Shown in pieces: positions 12,875 through 24,000 of a stretch of DNA of 64,000 bases (within the stretch, counting starts at the first letter, position 1; each line of letters opens with the position of its first letter). The DNA lies in the NCBI RefSeq assembly GCF_000004195.4, contig NC_030677.2, positions 100,034,829 to 100,098,828 of the forward strand, read 5' to 3'. Made by a program: the position numbers and the translations under genes. The notes under the pieces are model-generated. The model was not told where the DNA came from. It did not search any database and worked only from the letters and a program-made list of their open reading frames with translations. The DNA comes from Xenopus tropicalis (lineage: Eukaryota > Chordata > Amphibia > Anura > Pipidae).

Positions 12875-13764
12875 CAGCTTTCCTAACAATGTGCTTTCTC
12901 TTGAACTGATAAAACTACACCCACCGGCGTGCCTTTCGCGTTGTAGGAAAGAGCGGAAAGGTTAGTCTAACCTGTCATAGGGCCCTGTCTGACCGAAAGC
13001 ATAATATAATTCAGGTCAACAAATACTCAATTATAATGGTAATTCGAATATATACTTAAGACAGCGTCAGTCATCCGTTTTATTCACGTAAATTCACGTA
13101 CCATTTTAGCTTTAGACAGAAAATGTCAGAGGATTTGAGTATCATATGTCAGCGATAAACATAGTTACAAAGTAGTTTAGACGAAAAAAAGACACACGTC
13201 CACTGAGTTCAATATTCTTATGTAAAACCTCCCTCTCTGCTAATTGATCCAGAGTATGACCAAAAACTACAGCATAACAAAGAGGAAGGCTTAATGCTAC
13301 ACATTGTATATTGGATTCTTTCTATCTGACCACAGCCCTTTAGTAGGGAAGAGCTGTTCTTCTGAAGATTGCCCAATTAGCTCCCCCCTCTCCTTTTGTG
13401 CTGATTTGCAGTATATTGTGTCTACTGTCAGTTGTTTAAGGTTAGGGACCGACTCAGTACACAGTATACATCTAATATAAAAGTCATGATACATGGATAG
13501 CTACTGATTAATTCACAAAACATGGCAACTTATAAACAGTACTTTCAGAATTAACTGTTAACAGTTTATTTTGGTGTAGAACACCTGGCCTAAGCAGTAG
13601 CCAATAATGGAAGACAGTTTTGACCAATTTTAAGACCATCCCCATATTATTGGTAGTAGCACAGCAAAAATCCAAATGGTTGGTGCTCACTGCATGGATA
13701 TGCCCCTTCTCTCATGTTTGAAAGAATTTTAAGTCATATTATGCCACACCCTCCTACCCTGTGG

Positions 13765-14222
13765 AGGCAGAGTATGGCACACACAGACAACATAGGGCAG
13801 CTAGTGTATGGCACGCACAGGCAGAGTAGGGAAGGCAGAGTATGGCACACAGACAGCCTAGGGCAGGCAGAGTATGGCACACACAGAGACAACATAGGGC
13901 AGGCAGTGTATGGCATGCACAGGCAGAGTAGGGAAGGCAGAGTATGGCACACAGACCGCTTAGGGCAGGCAGAGTATGGCACACACAGACAACATAGGGC
14001 AGGTAGTGTATGGCACACACAGGCAGAGTAGGGAAGGCAGAGTATGGCACACAGACAGCCTAGGGCAGGCAGAGTATGGCACACACAGACAACATAGGGC
14101 AGACAGTGTATGGCACGCACAGGCAGAGTAGGGAAGGCAGAGTATGGCACAAAGACATCCTAGGGCAGGCAGAATATGGCACACACAGGAAGCGTAGGGC
14201 AGGCAGAGAATTGCACACACAG
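13765..14222. repeat. Minisatellite with ~100-bp higher-order period
   Basis: The word gcagagtaggg recurs at about 13821, 13923, 14023 and 14123, giving a period of 100-102 bp and about 4.5 copies. Each period is built from three related units of about 33 bp containing GGCAGAGTATGGCACACA, with variant spacers (acaacatagggc, cagcctagggc, agagtagggaa). The array is nearly free of stops in several frames on both strands, so it gives repetitive open frames that are not genes. Confidence 0.9.
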
Positions 14223-14330
14223 TATTTAGTATTTAGAGGGTTCAACTTTTTGCTGTTACTAGCTGCTGCTGGCATTGCTTGCAACAGTTACATATCCCTA
14301 GGTCCTTCTCCATCAAGGATTTGTCTAATT

Positions 14331-14886
14331 TAAGGTTGCCATGCACAGGCAGATTTAATTGAGTCCTACTGATGAGCCTATCCCACTGATATTTGGCTGA
14401 ATTCATCAAGATATCAGTTATGTAGGTTTAAAAATCCTATCAAACTTGGAGCGCATTGGCATGTTGATGGAGACCTCATCTATGTGGTCTCTATAGACTT
14501 CAGTGGCCCCTATTGGCCAACAGCTGAATCAGCCCCATTTGGCTCAGCATTCAAGAGGCCAAATCAGGGCAGATCTGTTTGTTTCCCCCATAAATGGGCA
14601 GATTTAAGCTGCTGATTCAAGTCCTTTAGACCGGCACCTTATCTGCCTGTGTATGGGGCCCCCGATGGGCCTCCCCATTAAATATCAGCCTGAATAAAGG
14701 GCATGTATGATTTTCCCATCGGGTCAGGGACTGCATCAGCTCGTTAATGCAGTTCTTGGTCCGACGGCCCCTAAACACACTGAATAAGCACAATATCACC
14801 CACCTTTTGTGGGCATAATGGGAGAAGATCTGTGTGACCGGTGACCTCGCCAAACCTGCGGATCCTAACGTGTATGGTCACCTTTA
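14331..14886. mobile_element. MITE of the GGTGGCCATACACG-terminus family
   Basis: Bounded by TAAGGTTGCCATGCACAGGC on the left and CGTGTATGGTCACCTTTA on the right, which are imperfect inverted copies. The interior has the diverged GGGCAGATTT, CCCGATGGG and TTAATGCAGTTC blocks seen in sister copies at 42258-42628 and 47151-47425. No transposase is present. Confidence 0.65.
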
Positions 14887-14934
14887 GTTCCATTAAGTGC
14901 ATACATGATTTGTAAATGTTTAAATCCCAGGGTT

Positions 14935-15105
14935 ATAACCTTACATTTATCAACACTGAATCACATCTGCCAGTTAGCCACCCAGATGGCTAGTTTGCCC
15001 AGATTCTGCTGCAGGGATGCCATAGCCTGGATGAAATTAATTGTTCTGCATAGTTTTGTGGCATCAGCAAAAAACAATACATTATTTGCAGTGCCTACCC
15101 CAAGT
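14935..15105 (-). mobile_element. CR1-like LINE fragment, antisense
   Basis: The minus-strand translation resembles the segment after the FADDTKL box of CR1-type reverse transcriptases. The same region is seen in sense at 32860-33000 (the stretch with the QMRFNVDKCKVMHLG-type sequence). It is a truncated, decayed copy. Confidence 0.65.
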
Positions 15106-15737
15106 CATTAAAGGAGATAAATAGGTATAACAGGGGTAACAAATGTTAGGCACCCCAAAAAGATTATATTAGCTTATCTGAGACCTCAGTTATTGTTCCT
15201 GTTAGCTGAAAACTGCCCCAACCCAGGCTACCTCTATAGGAGCGCCACATTGGGATCTTTTTCCACTTTAGCATTCTTCTCTGCAAATCACAGCTGGACA
15301 TACATGCCAGTAAAGTGAAAAGTTGCCTTTTTTTTTTTTTTTTTTAAGTTTGGCTTTTTATATACATGCACACTCAGCCCAGAGTAGACAGAAGATTAAG
15401 AAATAAGAAAAAGATGGTAGCGTGGCACTCCTTAAGCTAACATAAGCACCGACCCAGGGAAAGTAATGATAATCACTGGGGTCACATTTTGGCACCTCCC
15501 CAGTAATTATACTTTTCATTTTCCTTAAATGATCAAATTAAATAAAAGTTGACTCAATACAAAACCCTGCTGCACTCCACTAAGAATGCTAGTCCAACTA
15601 GAGAATGTACCATTGACAACCACACTATCCTTTGGCATCAGCAGTTAACCAACTATTTCATCATCATCCTCCAACTGTGTTACAGTTGTGTGAATTATTT
15701 AAATTGTACTTTCTGTATATACTACAAAGCAAACTGA

Positions 15738-15785
15738 TAGATAGATAGATAGATAGATAGAAAGATAGATAGATAGATAGATAGA
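15738..15785. repeat. (GATA)n microsatellite
   Basis: About twelve tandem gata tetranucleotides with one AAAGATA interruption. Confidence 0.95.
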
Positions 15786-16309
15786 CCACGCTGTTAACAC
15801 AATTATGTTGCTAGTCTCCTATCCTTGTACAAACAATATTACCAAGACCAACAGACTAGTTTAGAAAGCAGTCATTTATGTAGCATTGTAAAATATTTGG
15901 CACAATCCAAATAGATCACATCTACTGCAGTTCCACTGTCCAATGAACTACCTACTTCATCTTAACCAGCAAATACATTACTATTTACTATATGGTCCTA
16001 AGTACAGTAAACCAGCAAAGTATCATGCAATGTTGTAAATATGCAAACCACGGTAACTGCAACAGACCATTGATGCTCTTGTTCCCCTTCCCTTTCTATG
16101 TATGTCACTCTGATTTATGTGTTTATACTTGAAAAATGAAAATAAAGAATATATTGAAAAAAAAATGGTGTTTATTTTACATCAATATACTGAATAACAA
16201 ATCCTGCACTGAAACGTTTTGTGCTGTTATATTTTTATTTCAAAGCACTGAAACCCAAATTATATGTGTGATATTATATTTGACATTGTCTGTGTTCTAG
16301 AAAAAAAAC

Positions 16310-16734
16310 TTAAAGCGCACCTATCACCCTCAAATTTTTCCCCTACGAGAGGTGCAGGCTAACAGAGCCCGCACTCCAGTTAGGGGAAACAATAGCTTTT
16401 TCCAAAAAAAAAGCCCTCACCAGCGCTTGGCTGCCCGCACCAGGAGGGAGCTCCCAGTGCAGGCAGCAATGTTGTAACACTCGCATGTGCATAATGCATG
16501 CTCCTGTTGTAGAAATCGCATCCACTGCTCTAACAGCAGGTGCATGTGCAAAATGTGGGAAGACATGCATGGCAAACAACATGGCCGCCCACACTGGAAG
16601 CTCCCTCTTGGTGCAGGCAGCCTAGCAATGGCGGGGGCAATTTTTTTTAAAAAACGATTGTTTTCCCCAATTGGAATGCAGGCTCTATTGAGCCCGCACC
16701 TCTGGTGGGGGAAACAATTATAGGTACACATTAA
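16310..16734. mobile_element. TTAA-flanked inverted-repeat element
   Basis: Begins TTAAAGCGCACCTAT and ends GGTACACATTAA. Internal arms (gcccgcac, cagcgcttggctgcc / ggtgcaggcagcctagc, ggaaacaat) pair with each other. The TTAA ends point to a T2/Kolobok- or piggyBac-type MITE. Non-coding. Confidence 0.65.
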
Positions 16735-17929
16735 TAAAAATACAGAACTACAATTGTAGTTTGCATAAGTATTCAGTACCCACATATTTCTAGAACCAGC
16801 TCTTGCTGCTTTGTTGAAATCGACTAAAATCATACCTGGGTTTGGAGAAACTCTCTGGAGTCTGTGTCTTGGAACAGAATGGCTGCAAAGATTGCTGGTA
16901 CTATAGGAAAAGAGGCCCTAGGGAAACACAAACAGAATTACATTTTCCCTTGGTCTCTAGAGCACTGCTCAATAAACATTCTTCCACAATGAGAAGCTGA
17001 CAGATTCAAAATGTAATCTATATAACAATGCTGTGTGGCCACAGAGCTAGTTAAGACCAGAGAAAAATTTGATGAGGTAAAATTATGCATGACTTTGCTT
17101 TGCCTGGCACAGGTTTAGTGTTGGTTCTGCACCAGTTCCTATTGTAAACCATACCCTATGCCAGCTACCTGCTTCCTACCTGTCAAGTCTAAGAGACTTA
17201 GGTGGACGTCTGTCACACTCTAAATGCATCTTTACCCTTAATTGCTTAAAAAATGAAAAATGCTCTCCAGCTTGCTCCAGATAATTTTCTCTGAATCTTG
17301 TTTCTTTGCTGCATTGTGCATGTGCCAATTGGCAAGTGGGGGGGCAGTTTGACGTCCAGTGCCTAGCAAAGCTGTACAAGGAATGTGCACTGCAAGGAAT
17401 GCACTTAATGCGGGCTGCAGTGCACCATGAATAGCCCAGTACTATAGTTGTACCATGTTAAAGGTGAAGGTTGGAAGATTTTGTTGAGTAGCTGTGCATC
17501 AAGCATAAACAATTTCTTAACAATGCCATCTCTGCTGCATGATACACTGATCCACTATCATTTCTGGCAGCTTCCCTCTTACTTCACTAACTGCTATTTA
17601 ATACAAATTCAACAAGAGACAACTGACTTATGGCTTTTCGAAATGAATCATGTGCATATTTTGCTGTTTATTTGGTAGATTATGAATTGATTCGCAGTAG
17701 GGCTCTTACATACAGCTGTTCAAGCAATTTTTGGGTGATAGGTACACTTTAAAATTACTGAATCCAGGTGTAAACTGAACTGCCGCCAATTTGTTTTTTT
17801 TGCTAATGTATATTCAACCTCATTATGAATGTATAACTTTATATGCTGCTACTAGTATATTTATCACTGTACATGTTTACAGTTCAGAAAAGGACAAAGA
17901 CTGCAATAAATTTAGGAAAAATAAGGAAA

Positions 17930-18060
17930 ATTTAGGAAGTCCATAATGAACAGCACCAGTCAGGAGAATTTCTTTCGTAATAAAGTCTTTATTCCATCTT
18001 GGAACAAGCAACGTTTCATGCCCTAAGTGGCCTTTTTTCAAGATATCGTTGTGTGATAAG
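17930..18060 (-). mobile_element. Possible Penelope-like remnant with GAAACGTTG motif
   Basis: The minus strand carries a small stem (GGCC / GGGC) followed by ATGAAACGTTGC and then AATAAAG. This resembles the hammerhead-containing terminal region described for Penelope-like retroelements. The catalytic CUGANGA box is degenerate (TTGAAAA). Inference from motif only. Confidence 0.3.
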
Positions 18061-19311
18061 TGTGCTGTTTCGTTTTCTAAAGAAAATGTTAGGAAATTTT
18101 AGGTAGATAGTTGTATGAGGCCCAAAGCTTTCTGATAATGCCCTTGGTAACAAGACTTTGAAATCTAACTTTATTCCAGATGTGAAGGAACCTTAGTGGC
18201 TGCACTGTGGATAGCTGTATTGCGCCTTGTTAACCCCCAACAATACTCTTTAGATAAAAAAGTCAATGATAGGCTACAGCTATTTATAATGTACCTCTTG
18301 AACTGATTTTGCCATATACAGGTGTAAAAATGGATAGTACAAAACTTTGCTGTGCAGCACTTTACAATGTTTTCTTAATATATTCTGAATTGATGGGATT
18401 GTCTAATCTCCTTACCAAAGCCCATTCTGTTCTGTTATGTAATGCATAAGCTTGGGTTCATCACCCTTATGTTTTATAGCCATGGCAACATGATACCTTT
18501 TCATACTTTTCATTTTTTTCTGTGTTCTGTATTAAAATGTGTTCAGAACATTGTGTGCTAGGTTATTTTGCTGTATATATTGACGTTAAGTATCTTGGGT
18601 CATTTTCAAAGCAAAATTGTTATTCTAAAATAGCTGCTACAAACATCTGTGCTGTAATATTTAAGCTGCAATGCTATGACATATCGTATATAGAAGTGCA
18701 CGTTGTATCCACGTTCTGCTGTCCTTGCTTTTTGCCCACCTCCATCTTTCTGACCCCATTTCTATGTTCTGTTCTTTCTCAATATTTTTTCTCCCACTCA
18801 GTTCTCTCTTCCATATCCCCCTCCTCTCGTTTCTCCTTACTTGCTAGAGCCTATAAATAATTACACACACAGGCATGACTCAGTGCGCCCCACTTCGCCC
18901 CCCCCCCCCCCCGCCATTCTTATTCACAGCTCCCCCCCTTTCCATTCTTATTCACAGCACCCCTCACGCACTGACACACACTGTTTTAGATTGGACACTG
19001 GATTATTCCATTAACACGAGAGTAGCTAAGGGCACACTGATTTCCCACTCATATTTTGATTTGATTAAAAGTCGGGATATATATAACAAATAATACAGTT
19101 AGTATAGTATTCATTTAATTTCAGGGCACCAACAGTTACATATTTTTCCCCAAACTGGATACCAGTGTTTGTCTGCCCACACCATCCCTCCCTGTATCAC
19201 TGTGCCAATTCCCAGCATCAGCTACACTTCGTTTCATGCCTCTCCCCTCTCAGCATCAGGAAAAACCGCGGGCCCTCGCCCACTCTTCTCTCTTAGTCTG
19301 CAGCCTGACAG

Positions 19312-19482
19312 GGTCACGTGGTTACAGTGGGCGCGGCTTATTCCTCGGGATTCATTCATAAATCTTTGGGCCGGTGACGGAGCTGCAGCTCGGAGAGGAA
19401 CCCGGTGTTGAGAAGCGGGCACCGGGCATAGTACCATCTGGGGAAGGAGACGGGCTGGGAAACAGCTGGGCCGGGAGAGAAA
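19312..19482 (+). promoter_or_regulatory. cbarp: cbarp promoter and probable non-coding first exon
   Basis: A local GC/CpG-rich patch in AT-rich surroundings holds an E-box CACGTG (19315-19320) and a GC-box-like gtgggcgcggc (19327-19337). A consensus donor GAGAGAAA|GTAAGA ends a likely 5' UTR exon at 19482. The first coding exon lies 1.5 kb downstream. The start of transcription is not visible. Confidence 0.5.
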
Positions 19483-20966
19483 GTAAGAGCGGTGCTACTT
19501 GGCAGATGTGGGCTTTGCTATTCTATGAAACACGTATGCCGATTGTTTTATTTGGTGGTTATATGGTGGGCATGCCATGGGCGCTGCCTAGGAACGATGT
19601 GAACGTTATGTCTGCGCTACCGGGTTTAAGCCTGGGTAGACGTGGTTGTTGCCTTATTCATATTTGGCTATTACCTGCGTAATAAATGGGCTGTGATCTA
19701 TGTAACGGGTTGTTATATGTCCATTGCCTGGGAACAGTGTGCATTGCCAGTGTATTGTTTGGGCATAGCCAGTTTGCTGTATCTGTGCAGCTTGGTCATT
19801 TGTGGGCATTTGCCAGCAGAACTTTTGCGTACATACAGCCTTGCTAGGAAGTGGCCACTTCATAGGAATTATGGGTATAAAAGGTGTTTATTTTTTCATT
19901 CGATGCCACCTAAGTAGCAAGACTTTGTGGTTGTCCGATGCCAATAGCCTGTCTATAAGGAGGGGATTGGGCATGATTTATTATATGCTATATGCCTGGT
20001 ATTGGCACTATTATACTAACACTTTAATTATCTTTTTATGACTTTAAGTTTGTATACTGCATGAATGCTTGTTGCATGGGGTTGTAGTAACATACTGCTC
20101 AGGTATAATTCTGTGCTGTCAAAACCTTGTTTCTTGCTGCCAGGTCTTCTGTTTGTGCCACAGAGAACCTATGGCAAGTTCTACTTTGCAAATTCCTTGG
20201 CTGATGGCCTTAGAAACAGTAATTAGCAATTGCCCTTGTCACCCACTATATGTAAAGTAAAACGCTTTGCTGTATGCATACAATTCTCATCTGTTTGTGG
20301 TAACTGTGAAGATCAGCTGTACAAATCAGTGTATCCAGTTAAAATGATTATAGAACTGGAAATGTACACATTTAAAAGGGGATATATAAATACTGAATTG
20401 TTCCAAACTGATGTCACACTCCACACCATTTAACATGCTCCAAGACATACATATTTGATATTAATCCAAAGCATTAGGGATGCATAAATATTATTTGTTA
20501 TTTGGGACTACTTTAAACTGTTAGTTTAAGCTTGATCTCTCCACAGGAATGGGTGCTGGTATCAGTTCCACTAAGAGACCTGCTCAGGGCTACAAAAACA
20601 AGCCAGGTGTACAGTTAGAACTGATAATAACAGTATTTCTAAGGCTAATTTTGAAATCATTGTTTTGGCACACATCTTCATTACAATATTCTCCTAAATG
20701 TATGGTGTCTGGGTTTCTGCTGACCTTAGTGTCAATAGGCTAATGGTTCTTCTTCAGCTACCTACTGCATATATATTGACTGGATACTGTAAAGTCCACA
20801 GAATTAACAAAGAAGTCTGGTATGCTTTAACTATAAGTAGCACTGTCTTCTCTTTTCATTTTTCTCTTTCATACCACCCACTCCCAGCTCTCTCCTGCCC
20901 CCTCCATTCCACATCTTGCTCTGTATTCCCCTCACTATTTCTTTCTCTTTCTGCAGGTGTAAGATC

Positions 20967-21014
20967 ATGAGCTATGAGTCACCTGCATGGAACAATATAA
21001 ATGATAGCTCCACG
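20967..21014 (+). CDS. cbarp: cbarp coding exon 1
   Basis: 16 codons, MSYESPAWNNINDSST. The exon begins at 20957 after CTGCAG, so ten bases are 5' UTR. Donor is ACG|GTGAGG, phase 0. Confidence 0.85.
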
Positions 21015-24000
21015 GTGAGGAACACTGGCAACTATATATATCATTTTTAAAAATATTCTTACGTGCCACACATGCATACAGATGTTTAAAGGGAAATTAG
21101 TTAGAAGAATGCCAGTTTGGAGCTTATTTCTGATTTCCACATATGCAAAAGAAACTGCAGTTGGCAAGGTACAGCTGAACCAGAACAGTATCCTGTAGCT
21201 ATGTGTCCTGCAATATATTAGGAAAAAAAGAATGCTTGCAATAAAAGAGGTATGCTTGATGTTCATATGTCTGTGCTAGGCTTGCAAGTGTATATGTACA
21301 TTTGACAAAGGCTATATACATATTAATGAACTATAGCTGAAAGATTTTTGCTTAGGTTCTTTTATTAACTTGGGAGGACAATTCTTGTACTAATGAAATA
21401 ACCCTAAAGCACTTTGTTCCCCAAAAAGAACTGGTTTGTTAATCTTTAGCCCAAAAAGCCCATAACCCTTGCATGTAAATAGCCTCTTCATGTTGCAGCC
21501 TTTTTTCTGCTACTGTTGTGAAGCATCACATTGTTTCTGACAATTGATCCCCTTAGGTTTCCAGGCCCTTTTTTAGTTGCCAGTTCTGTAGCTGTGCCTC
21601 ATGGCCAGTATACCCCCTTGTTCAACTTAAATTCAGTGATTTGTGGTAAACCTACTATTTGCCTATTGTTTTAATCAACAGAAATATATGGTATGGCTTC
21701 TACGTGTTTGTCTGTAAGACAAAACAATCACAACAAAGGGTGATAAGAGAGTTGATACAGAGTTCATTAAGGAGTGGTTTGCCTTTACTTAAGTTTTCGT
21801 ATGCTATAGAATGACTAATTCTAAGCAACTTTTCATTTTTTCTTTTTAATAGTTTATGAATTATTTGCCTTCTGAATATTTCCAGCTTTCAAATAGGGGT
21901 CACTGACCCCATCTTAAAACAAATGCTCTGTAAGGCTATCATATCAATGCATGGTTGCTAGGTTCATTTGGGCCCTGGCAACCAGATTGCTGAAACTGCA
22001 AACTGGAAAGCTGCTAAATAAGATGATAAATAATTCAAAAACCACAAATAAAAAATGAAGACCAGTTGCAAATTGGTCTCAGAATATCACTCTCTACATC
22101 ATACTAAAAGTTAATTTAAAGGTGAACAACCCATTTAATGCTAAGACAAAACAATGCTGGACTACTGCTTTATGTTAACTATAAATAACTAAGACATATG
22201 TATTATTGTTATTAAAAGATTAGGCAGACTGGATCTCCAGTATTACTTCTATTTATTTTGCTCATGTTGAAAAAAGCTATAGATACGCCATTTAGGACAA
22301 TGGCACAAAGCATGATTTTACAGACATGCAAGGGTATTGTCATTGTTGCTGTGAGTGGGTTCAGGAATCCAAGTAGCTCATTGCAATTCCTGGGCTCTTT
22401 GTCATAGGTATAGGCTTCACCACTTTTTGGCTAACACCAGGTAGATGAAGGTGAAAAAATAAATGTTATGATATCAATTATTTCTAACTATACGATACTG
22501 TAAATTCTAGAGGCTTTCCTAGGCATTCTGCTTCCTGTACTAACGCATCATATAGGTGATGGAATGGGAAGAAGAATTTAAAAAAAAAAAAAAAAGCATT
22601 TGCAGAAATTGGGATTTAGACTGGTAATATGGGTTTCAAAAATGTTTAACCAACAATTACAGTTTGTGATTGAAATGTTGGAAATTTAGTTCTGAAAGAA
22701 ACCACTTTGCTAGTTGCTGCTAAGTGCAGTGCTGTGTTCCTCTGAGTTTTGCTTAACCTGTCTAATATGGGTTTCCTGTTAGGCAGAATTCATTGCATCC
22801 AAAGGCTGGAGATGGTGATTAAGGTTGTAAGAGGGTAGAGTACTACTGTTTTTTGTTTTGTTTATGAGAATAGAAAAAGGGATTCCAAGGGAACTAGGGC
22901 AAAGTGGCCTCTGAACATAGGTGCAACTTCCTTCAGAGCACCCACTATTCCTTTGCATACTTGATGACTGTAGAACTGAGTCCTTTATTAATGTTTTTCC
23001 TAGACCACTCCCAGTACACCCTCACAAGATGGGTATGTTTTACTCTTGGTTCTGCTCTCAATCTTTATCGGAGGAACACTTCTTCTACTCACTGGGGTCC
23101 TTATTCTCTGCAAACGCTGCTGTGACTCCCGTCTACGGCAATCTAGGTAAAATAAATATCTTTCTATGTAGGATATTCTGGGAAAACAAAAATTGTAAAT
23201 AGGTTTTTAATGTACAAACTTATTTTCTCATTATTTATTTGTGTTGTCTGTTTTTCAGACCCAGTGATGATGCAGAAAAAACAAACACTTCATATGTGGA
23301 TGAATCCCAGCCACCTCATGGTAAGGTAACATTTGTTTAGAAACCCCTGCCAACTGGTACAATAAACCCCATTTAACCCCATTCTGCCTGATCTACAGAA
23401 ATTACAATCCGAGTGGAGGATGCAGAGTCTTTGTCAGCCACAGCTCTCAGAGATATGGAGTCAGAGAGATTTTTGTGTACAACTTCCAGTGGAAGAAGAG
23501 TATCGTTTAATGAAGGTGCTCTTTGTGGACAAGAAAGGAGGGATAGGGAAAAAGGAAGAAGGTAAGAAATAATAATGAAGTATAAGATAAGAGGATGGGC
23601 AGGATAATAATTCATTATGGGAAGGGAACTGAACAGAAAAAACAAACAATAAATGGAAAAGAAATCTGAGGAAGTAGAAAAGTAAAATCTATTATATACA
23701 GACCATAGTCTATGTATGCGCTATTGGCCTGAGTGGTATTGCATATTTTTTCTAACTTTTCAACACAGGTACACCCTAACTGAAGGAGATTTTCACTATC
23801 TCAAAAATGCACGGCTTACATTTCAACCTCTCCCATCACTGCCCCCCACTGCTCTACACATCCTAACCATACATGAGAGTGAAGGTGGTGAAAGCAGTAG
23901 CAGTGGAGGGGCTTCTGAGACAAGACCAACTTCTCCCAGCAAATCCAATATCTCAATATATCAGGTCTGTGTGTGCATGCTTATGTACTGGCAGTTCTGC

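Larger units (their letters stand above)
12900..19290. other. Intergenic region between divergent atp5f1d and cbarp
   Basis: I find no exon with conserved coding here. Recognisable contents are a minisatellite (13765-14222), a MITE (14331-14886), an antisense CR1-like fragment (14935-15105), a GATA tract (15738-15785), a TTAA-flanked inverted-repeat element (16310-16734) and a possible Penelope-type remnant (17930-18060). The rest, including 17.0-17.9 and 18.1-19.2 kb, is unremarkable AT-rich sequence with a poly-C run near 18900. Confidence 0.6.

Noticed and set aside
13765..14222. CRISPR-like regular array
   Set aside because: Spacers are themselves repeats of one another and the genome is eukaryotic; it is a minisatellite.
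13714..14333. Several overlapping repetitive open frames on both strands (up to 138 codons)
   Set aside because: They are products of the stop-poor minisatellite; the translation is only the repeat unit, and the frames lack independent coding features.
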